A stretch of DNA of 64,000 bases, taken from assembly GCA_008704415.1 (NCBI GenBank), contig VXIS01000044.1, forward strand, positions 62,001 through 126,000, given 5' to 3'. Below are positions 56,841 to 64,000 of the stretch, in pieces (position 1 is the stretch's first letter; each line of letters opens with the position of its first letter). The notes under the pieces were generated by a model. That model did no database searches. It saw only the letters and a program-made list of their open reading frames with translations, and had not been told where the DNA came from. Made by a program: the position numbers and the translations under genes. Origin of the DNA: Sphaerosporella brunnea (lineage: Eukaryota; Ascomycota; Pezizomycetes; Pezizales; Pyronemataceae).

Positions 56841-57032
56841 ATGCTGAGGAGCTCGACAGAGTTCCACGATATTTCCGAGGAGATCTATCCGGAGACGGTG
56901 GGATTGCTGAGTGAATTCTTTTTGCGATTTGCCGGAGTAGATTACACCGCGAGCGCAGCGGCTTCGGCGTTGCTCGTTATCGGGTTTGGGTATCTATTGC
57001 AGAATACTTTTACACGGCCGCAAGCCTGGGTT
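56841..57032 (+). pseudogene. N-terminal fragment resembling mitochondrial chaperone BCS1
   Basis: The frame MLRSSTEFHDISEEIYPETV, then GLLSEFFLRFAGVDYTASAA, then ASALLVIGFGYLLQNTFTRP runs to a possible donor (GTATGT) at 57033. Its hydrophobic segment (about residues 38-56) preceded by FAGVD resembles the N-terminal membrane region of BCS1-like AAA ATPases. No BCS1 or AAA domain is found downstream; the following bases are non-coding up to 57.3 kb and then repeat-like. It may be a truncated gene or the first exon of a decayed one. It is head-to-head with transketolase, 258 bp apart. Confidence 0.4.
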
Positions 57033-57299
57033 GTATGTCTGCTTCCCTTGCATAGTTATACGAAGACGCTTCTTTCCTTTGACGCCATTCGTTTAAAACC
57101 GTCGTTTGTCGGTGTGGTACATGCTTCTTATGTAGATAGCTCTAGATCTCCAGACCGCACGAGTATGCTTAGGGGGGTATGTCCAGCGCTTGGAATCTCG
57201 GCGAACTGCCGCTGTGGATGCCACTCCTTGGGATGGACCACATGGCGTCATATTACCCATTACCCCTCACGGCTAATCTTTCTCGGCTCGATATAGTTA

Positions 57300-60200
57300 G
57301 CTCGCACCTTTACGGAGGGTTTCTTTTTCCATGCAAGTGACCCGGCCCGAGTGATGCCACATGACGAGAAAGTACTGGCAGGAGACCTCACAAAAACGCG
57401 CTGACAGCGATCGCTCCCGAAGCTTCTATATCCGACCCTCTCGATATCACCACAAATTCCTAGCCACAGCAAACTGTCTTTGTGGTTGTTGAAAAACAGC
57501 TTCCATCACCATCTCCTGCAAACTTGCCTCATGGATAGCTGCTTTTGCTGAACGGTGGTGGTATTATGATGGGCACCCAGATTCAGTCTGCCAAACGACT
57601 AAGCCTAATACAGTAACTATATTCGAGTGATACTTTATGCTTGCATACATCGAATCGCACTCGAGGTACTCATTCCGACGCGCCCCGCAAAATTTCAAGT
57701 GGTGTCTCTCCGCAAGATGCTTCTCCGCAAATACATGGATTTACTTTCTCCACTTTGTTTGTTGTGGCTGCGATGTCCGGGGTCAAGGAGCTGTTTTTGG
57801 TGAGTGGGCTGGTTCTGGGTTGTCCGCCACCATAAACCTGCCGTCTCTTGGACTGGCTCGCAAAGATTAATACAGCTTGCTGGGCTTTGACTGCAGCCGA
57901 AACGTTAACAGCAAGCCCAGCTTCCCGTTCAGCCGTCCAGCCCGCCGGCTTGGGCATAACGATAGTGGACGTTATCTTCATTACTGGCTATCGAGAACAG
58001 TTCTGCTCAGGGACAGTGATCATTGCAGCAAGAGGTTTGCCGAAAACGGATGTTGGATTGACTGTCCAACGTCTTCGCCACATGCATATATACAGAACTC
58101 GCTCGGGTGTAGAGTAGACAAAGCTTTAGATGGAGCGCCCTCTTTTCCACGACTTTTCCTCCGTCGAAGCCAAGTGCTGGGTCTTCCCTTCCATTCCCTT
58201 CAAGCAACCAACCAACCCCGTGCTGCTATGAAACCCCCAACAGTCGTCTTACCGCACTGGCATGCACTGAAATTGTAGCCTTGGAATACAAAAATTCTCA
58301 AAGATTGATTATACCCACATGACTAAACCACCGCTTGCTTGCTTGCATGTACTACTTGGTATATGTCGAGAGTGTTTTGGGGCAGAGGGACTCAATTATC
58401 CAAGTCGCATCACCGCCGATCACCTTCTGCACAAGAAGCAGCAGTCTTTCTCCCCACGCATCACTGAATTTTCAAAAGTATGGGGCCGAAGCATTTCCAT
58501 TTCCATGCGACGTGGCTCAGCTTCTCCTCCAACCGGCCCGCTCCCGGGCCGCTTCCAATGAGTGACGGGACAAACTTTTTTTGCATCATCTCCACTTCCA
58601 GCTTAAACCACAGCCGCCACCACTGGAATGCCCGGCCCTCAAGAACCACAGCCACCATGCCTTCAAATTCCTGTCCATTAAGTCAAATCCGGGCCATCAA
58701 CCTCCAGCTCCTTAGAGTTCTGTCGCTGGTAGGGGCGAACCACATGGCGCTCCACTGGGCCAGATTCTTCGCTCCTCAATCGCTCCTTTGCACTATAAGC
58801 CTGCACCCGGGCCGGTGCCTACACGGTCATCATCGCCAGCGCATTCACTTGCCAGTGGTGCTCCCCAGCCTGGGCCGACAATTTGGAACGCCCTGGCCCG
58901 GGCAGTCGGGATTTTTGGACACCGCCGCCGTTTTTCGCCGGGGGAGGGATTTTGTGCCGCACGAGGGAGAGAGGTTGAAACCCCCAGCAGCGGTCTTTCT
59001 TCTCCCCCAAGCAGGACACTAGCAGTCACCCCCCTAAAAGAAAGAGACGGCTCAGTAGACCATCCAGAGCGCTGGGGCTGTTTGAGATCACGCAGGTAAA
59101 AAAAAAACAAAAAACTTTTATGTTCGCCACCACATCCGCTGACCAAGTTGGCGAGCAGATCCGGGATTGGCGAGTGACATCTCAAGATTCCCGGCGTACG
59201 TATCCCATATTGTCGAGTAGATCCGGTATTACCGGTTATGTAACGTTTGGTAACTAGTTAGGCGAAGCTCTTCCAAGTAGCCAACAGCCCATATTTTTGT
59301 CCCGAGTCCCGAGTCCTTTTTCGGGAAATGCAGAGCTGCACACCATGTGCCCAATCGATGGGCTCATACCCCACGGGGACATTATACATACATTCAATTT
59401 CTCCAGAGTGGTCCTCCACGCCGGTCTATTATCCCCCTTCTGAAGTTGCGGACTTTGCACACTTTTGGGTGAAATTGGGACGGGGGACGTGCCTCAGCCA
59501 CCTTCATTTGCACGCCACGGCTTACATACTAAGTAGGTACCGAAAGGGGGTTGGGAAATGGTTCTGTAAGCATTGTGTGGTGATTTTTTTAAAAATGCGG
59601 ATTATCTGCCCATTGGTACCCAAATAAGGGTGGATGATGGTTATCGAGCAAACCAACTGTTTCCCGGCTATAACCGTTATGTGAGATTATACGGTTGAAA
59701 GTTGATTTTCCTTGCTTCCGCACCCTCGCCGCACGGCGGGCATCCACCCCCGCCGCGGCGATGGTGCCCGCCAGGCACTAGTTATCTCCTCTCCACCTCC
59801 AACACGATCTCCAGCATCATCTCATCATCATCACAGGTGCCTCGCCGCCTGCAACCCCCAAAACAGAGGCGACACCAGCAATTGATGCAGCATAAAAAAA
59901 AGTAACTGGGAGATGTGGCGATGATGCCAAAGTCGGAAAGCATACTTGTCGCAGTGGAACAGCTTGTTGAAACATCGCTGCTGCGATGGCTGATGAATCG
60001 TGCGAACACGCGATCTCACTCGTGAAATATGCGATGGCACTCGCGAGACACATGAAGTCACTCACTGTTTGTCGCAAGCATTATTACCTGCTGGCCCATG
60101 GCCATGCTCATGTGAGTATTATCAAGGCAAACCGGTCTCGTAATGCTTTTTCGATGTGCACCATGTTTTGAGGCGGTGGGTTATGACCATTTTCCAAACC

Positions 60201-61169
60201 CCCCCCTCCTGCTAAGGTAGGTATATGCCATGGCCGTGGCCGAACAATACGTATGAAAATAACAAGCATGTAGCAGCGCTTCACCTCGCGACTGGAGCCA
60301 ATATTAAACGCAGACTGCGAATTGGATGGATGGATGATCCCTGCCCGGACATCACTACCAGCAGCTTTCCTCGTCGATCACAGAGCTCCAGATATCTACA
60401 TAAGTAGCTAACCTCAAGCTCTCAATAATAAGGAACCTCAATAAGGAACTACAAAAAAGTATTCCTATATTTGACCCAGAGAAGCGCACTCGACAGGAAG
60501 GGGGGCAATTCATATATACCTACTTCTTCCTAACAATCAAAAGAAGAAATACCAAACAATAATAACCAAAAAAAGGGCACACCGAAACAGACAATAAAAA
60601 AAAGATGCTCCGCTCAAGTAAAAAAACTGTTAATGTAACTACAAGTCCGTTATGTATGATGAAAAAGCCTCCCCGCCATAACTATACCCCGCCGCCCTCT
60701 GGCCGCAAAAAAAAAAAAAAAAAAAAAAAAAAAGTTGAAAAGGTTAAGTATAAAAAGAATCCCGCAACCGACCCGGCCAGAGGTGCCCCAAATGACACGT
60801 AACGACATCATATCTCAGTGAGATCGTAAACGCGCCCAAACAGCAGAACGCAGAAATAAATGCCGAAAAAAAAAAAAAAAAAAAATCAATGAAAATGGAG
60901 TAAAAAGGAAATGCCACCCTGCCCTGCTGCTGATCGTGCTCCTACCAGCAGCACATTTTCTGACCGATTCGCCGTCGAACCTCCCAAACCATCACGCCTT
61001 GCAATGACAAAAGGAATAAATGAAATCCAGTAATAAGACAATGGGAAGAAAGGTAAACAAAAGAAACTCAATCGGATATCTCGCACTGTGTAAAACAGGG
61101 TTGACGCAGAAACTATCCTGATGACGACCGACTCGCAACACTCTCCGCCATTCTCCACCTGCAGAATTA
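57300..61169. other. Repeat-rich gene-poor stretch with MITE copy 3
   Basis: No gene is recognised. A 180-codon plus-strand frame at 58480..59022 has no domain and cysteine/proline-rich composition of the kind seen in chance frames. A runs lie near 59100, 60707-60733 and 60866-60884. The 61.0-61.17 kb part is probably the 3' UTR of the disordered-protein gene. Confidence 0.55.
59540..60217. mobile_element. Tc1/mariner-type MITE, copy 3
   Basis: 678 bp, TA on both sides (59538-59539 and 60218-60219). Terminal repeats CCGAAAGGGGGTTGGGAAAT and the inverted right end attttccaaaccccccc..ctcctgctaagg are diverged from copies 1 and 2. The core (ttatgtgagattatacgg; cgccgcacggcgggcatcc; gcctgcaacccccaaaacag; gctgatgaatcgtgcgaac) matches both other copies. 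It shares the cgccgcacggcgggcatcc..ccgccgcggcgat block with copy 1 and the cccccaaaacagaggcgaca block with copy 2. Confidence 0.85.
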
Positions 61170-62927
61170 TCACGACCCTTCCTTTGGATCGTCGAGACCA
61201 TCCCCTTCTTGCACTAACGTCGCTGACGACGATGTAGTCGTAGGCGTCTCTCCATCATCCCCCTTGCCGATTTCGTGAGGGATGTTTTCCGTGTTGATGC
61301 TGAGTTCGGGGGTTTTCTTCTCAACAACCTCGACTTCAGGCTGAGCACTCTCGGATGAAACTTCCTGAGGCTCCGCCTGTCCCTTCTCATCACCAATCAC
61401 AACCGTAGCCAGTTCCTCCTGAGAACCCGGCTGCTCCTTCTGCTCCACAGCGGGTGTCTCCTCTTCAGCTTCCTCGGGAATCGGCTCTGGTTCCGATTCG
61501 GAGTGGGGAACGGCAAAGTGAGTTTTGCGCGTGGGCGACGCGGCCTCGGATCCGAATCCAGACTCAGAATTTCCCTCCAGCTTGAGCTTAGGGATCTCGC
61601 GACTTATCCTGTTGGGAGAGTGGGTCTTCTTGACCCGAGGTGGGGAGTGGGGTTCAGAGCTCGATCCCATCGAAGATCCAGTGCGCAGAGCAGGCTGGTG
61701 CTTTGAGGTGTCAACCTTCTCAGTCACCTTGCTCGCGGAACTCTTCGTGGGCCTCGTCATTCGCGACAAAAAGTCGCTGCTTGGTGGAGGAGGTGGGGGA
61801 GGGTAGTGATGCGCAGCTGCAGTAGCAGGCCTCGACTGTCGCGTCGTTTCCTTATTAACCGACACTAGGGACTTCTGACGTCGGACAGTCCTCTCAGTCG
61901 ACCGTGAGGTTCGGTTCATCGAGGTGGACGATGGCGGCCTGCGGGGGGCGGCCTCGGCAGGAACTCCTCCCATCTTGGCGACCCAACTGGCAGTCGGAGC
62001 AAAAGCGGTTCCTTTGAGCTCCGCCGGCTTGGTAGCTTCCTTGGGATCGGGCTTCGGAACCGGCTTGTGCACCACAGCAGTCTTCGACTTCGGCGCGACG
62101 CCGAAAACTGGCTCCTGGGGCTTCGTGGGGGGCTTGGAGGATATTGGCTTCGATCTGGGTTTCGCGATGCTGTCCCTAGAAGCAGTTCTCGAGTGGGTTG
62201 GAGCTTTGCCAGGACTCTTCGGGGCTGGCGGAGTGGCTTTTGAGCTCGCGGCTTGAACGCTCAAACTCTTTGGAACAGGAGCTTTCGTGGTCTTTGTGGT
62301 GGACGTAGGCTTTGTCTGTGTTTTGTTGGAAGCGGCCTCGGATTTCGATGTTGCCTTCTCCTTTTTGACGGGCTCTTTCTTGGGTGCAACTTTTTTGGGC
62401 TGATCCTTTGTCGAGGCCTTGTCCTCCGCCTTTGCTGCCTTCGGAGGCGCATTTTCTTGCGCCTCCGCAGGCCTTTCCACAGGCGACTCCGCCTTTGCTG
62501 CATCCGCTTCTTCAGGTTGCGGGACCAGAGACGGGTCCTCGGTCTTTGGTTCCGCGGCCTGTGCTAGGGTCTCACCCTGCTTGACCGGATCTGTGTTATC
62601 CTGAGGTGTCGCGTCGCTGACCAGGGCGGGGCCGAATGGAGAATTGAGGGTGTTCACGTCTGCGACAGCCGGCGAAGAAGGGGACAGAGGTAGTTTCTGC
62701 AAACCGATTCCCGTGCCATCCTTCGAATTGACGGCGACAAACGAAGTTCTGACTCGGCCCAAAGGCTTTGGTGCGGGACTCACCTCGCGATTGGCGGGAG
62801 GGGTTTTCGGAGAGGCCGGTGCCGACGCGCCCTTTTCGAACATCGCCAGGAGGTTCTTGACGCCCCCGCCACCGTTCATAGGAGGTCGTGCCCCACCGAC
62901 TCGGCCGGATGGCTCCGGAGAGGCCAT
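61170..62927 (-). CDS. Large intrinsically disordered protein
   Basis: A single long frame of 585 residues, very rich in Pro, Ser, Lys, Thr, Ala and Glu. Short conserved-looking patches are VKNLLAMFEKG near the start, FAPTASWVAKMGG in the middle, a poly-Pro stretch before SDFLSRMTRPT, and basic AKKE-type repeats. I do not recognise a folded domain; fungi have related proteins with the FAPTASW-type motif, but their role is unknown to me. The start at 62927 (MASPEPSG) is the first ATG in frame. The frame is open and looks coding for 42 more codons upstream (STCTPAVFDIISRFERR...), ending at a possible acceptor (ctcgcag) near 63052. A 5' exon could therefore supply a further N-terminus; none with an ATG was found. 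Confidence 0.6.
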   Translation of the reverse strand: MASPEPSGRVGGARPPMNGGGGVKNLLAMFEKGASAPASPKTPPANREVSPAPKPLGRVRTSFVAVNSKDGTGIGLQKLPLSPSSPAVADVNTLNSPFGPALVSDATPQDNTDPVKQGETLAQAAEPKTEDPSLVPQPEEADAAKAESPVERPAEAQENAPPKAAKAEDKASTKDQPKKVAPKKEPVKKEKATSKSEAASNKTQTKPTSTTKTTKAPVPKSLSVQAASSKATPPAPKSPGKAPTHSRTASRDSIAKPRSKPISSKPPTKPQEPVFGVAPKSKTAVVHKPVPKPDPKEATKPAELKGTAFAPTASWVAKMGGVPAEAAPRRPPSSTSMNRTSRSTERTVRRQKSLVSVNKETTRQSRPATAAAHHYPPPPPPPSSDFLSRMTRPTKSSASKVTEKVDTSKHQPALRTGSSMGSSSEPHSPPRVKKTHSPNRISREIPKLKLEGNSESGFGSEAASPTRKTHFAVPHSESEPEPIPEEAEEETPAVEQKEQPGSQEELATVVIGDEKGQAEPQEVSSESAQPEVEVVEKKTPELSINTENIPHEIGKGDDGETPTTTSSSATLVQEGDGLDDPKEGS

Positions 62928-64000
62928 CGCGACTGGCTGGTGCTGCTTTGGTATTAGGCCTGTGGTGCGACGTTCGAATCTGCTGATGATATCGAATACG
63001 GCAGGTGTGCAAGTGCTGGCAGAGCCGGCGAGGGGGGTGACGGTGGTGGAAGCCTGCGAGAAAATGTTTGTTGATTTGTTTGGGACGGCGGGTTTTGTTG
63101 TGCGATGTGGAGTGGAGAGGGGCGACGACGGGGGCTACTCCTGAAATGTAGCTGCGCTGATTTTTTCTTAATGATAGGTGTTCAGAAAAAAACAAAAGAG
63201 GGACCCCTCGGTTTGGATGGCGGGAGTACTTGTATATGGGGACTTACCTGTGTTTTGCCGGGGAGGGTGGGTTTATCTAATTTCCAAACAGCTTTGCTGG
63301 TTTCCGACCAGTGGTGGCGGCGGTGGGTGGGTGGGGGGGGGAGGGTTGGGGTGTTGGTATGGTTTCAGGAGAAGTTGATTATGTCCCAGGCCTTCGATAG
63401 ATCGGAGGAATCCCAGGAGCCCAGCAACTAAGCGACACTGGGAATTGCAAAGGGAAGGGCTCCTGCAGCTGGGAAGGAGCGAGGAGTGAGGGAGGAAGGG
63501 GTAGTAGAGTAGAGGGTTCGGGAAGGACCAGAGGGGGAATAGAGACAAATTATGGAAATAGGAGCAGCAGCAGCAGCGGAAGTAGACGATAGTGCAGCAG
63601 CACGACGGCAAAGGATCGGATTGATTGATTACTCCGTGGGAAGAGAAAAGAGAATCGAAACGGCGGCTGGTAAGCAACTCAGGCACTTCAGACGAGGAAA
63701 GGAAACAAAAGGAAACAAAGGCTTCGAAAGGCGGGTGGGCTGGGATGGCCGTGGTGGGGGCGTGGGTTTAATAGATGGGATGTCTGAGAGCGACTGGACC
63801 GGAGTGGGACGGACTTGATTGACTGATGGCTGGCGAGAGAGGAAGCAGAAGAATTGACGACCACGACGCCTTACCCCCCATCCCGATCAGGCGGCAGGCC
63901 ACTTGGGACTGGCACAGGACACACACCAACCACGAGGAGAATTCGAAGAAGAAGTTCACCGTCTCTATGTAATTCACTCTAGCCATCATCACCATCACCC
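62928..64000. other. Upstream region of the disordered-protein gene
   Basis: A possible untranslated first exon ends at a GTAAGT donor near 63247, paired with an acceptor near 63052. A G-rich run lies at 63325-63345. Nothing else coding is recognised up to the window end. Confidence 0.4.

Noticed and set aside
58480..59022. 180-codon plus-strand frame
   Set aside because: Pro/His/Arg-rich without hydrophobic core or recognisable motif, in a repeat-rich stretch; judged a chance frame.
61924..62567. Plus-strand frames opposite the disordered protein
   Set aside because: Repetitive Leu/Phe/Gly composition is the complement of Pro/Lys-rich codons; no independent support.

Overview
The window looks like nuclear DNA of a filamentous ascomycete (Pezizomycotina). 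Most genes carry several introns of about 41 to 80 nt with GT..AG ends, CTAAC/CTGAC-like branch points and pyrimidine-rich tails. The conserved proteins (Bms1, Ipi3, Sec17, Qcr8, prohibitin, Rad9, mS45, mS38) are of fungal type, and long repeat-bearing stretches separate gene-dense blocks. I could not narrow the lineage below that level. All exon limits were worked out by hand from splice signals and reading-frame continuity, and no transcript data were used.

Layout: 1-2510 holds most of a minus-strand AAA ATPase that runs off the left edge. 2.6-9.0 kb is gene-poor and repeat-rich, with a dead DDE transposase near 7.3-7.6 kb and GC-rich repeats near 5.5-5.9 kb. 9.1-15.3 kb carries a single-pass membrane protein, an 11-exon LaeA-like methyltransferase, a Tc1/mariner-type MITE and a D-serine dehydratase. 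15.4-23.8 kb has one conserved protein of unknown function, small inverted-repeat elements and a broken PIR-like cell-wall gene. 23.8-32.4 kb is one giant minus-strand gene for a sacsin-like protein of about 2,740 residues, with two Hsp90-type ATPase modules and a C-terminal BTB domain.

33.8-46.7 kb is a compact housekeeping block: rad9, TFA2, BMS1, mS45, SEC17, IPI3 and an unassigned membrane protein. BMS1/mS45 and SEC17/IPI3 are head-to-head pairs with short shared promoters. 45.4-49.8 kb is again repeat-rich. 49.9-56.6 kb carries mS38, QCR8, PHB1 (three mitochondrial proteins in a row) and transketolase, followed by an N-terminal fragment resembling BCS1. 57-61 kb is repeat-rich, with a third copy of the MITE family. 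61.2-62.9 kb encodes a disordered protein.

Functional links: BMS1 and IPI3 act in cytosolic ribosome assembly. mS45 and mS38 belong to the mitochondrial small ribosomal subunit, QCR8 to respiratory complex III, and PHB1 to the inner-membrane prohibitin ring. The most unusual items are the sacsin-BTB protein with an apparent +1 frameshift, the methyltransferase with 10- and 18-nt exons and a GG in place of an AG acceptor, a GC-AG intron in the ATPase gene, and several families of short inverted-repeat elements.
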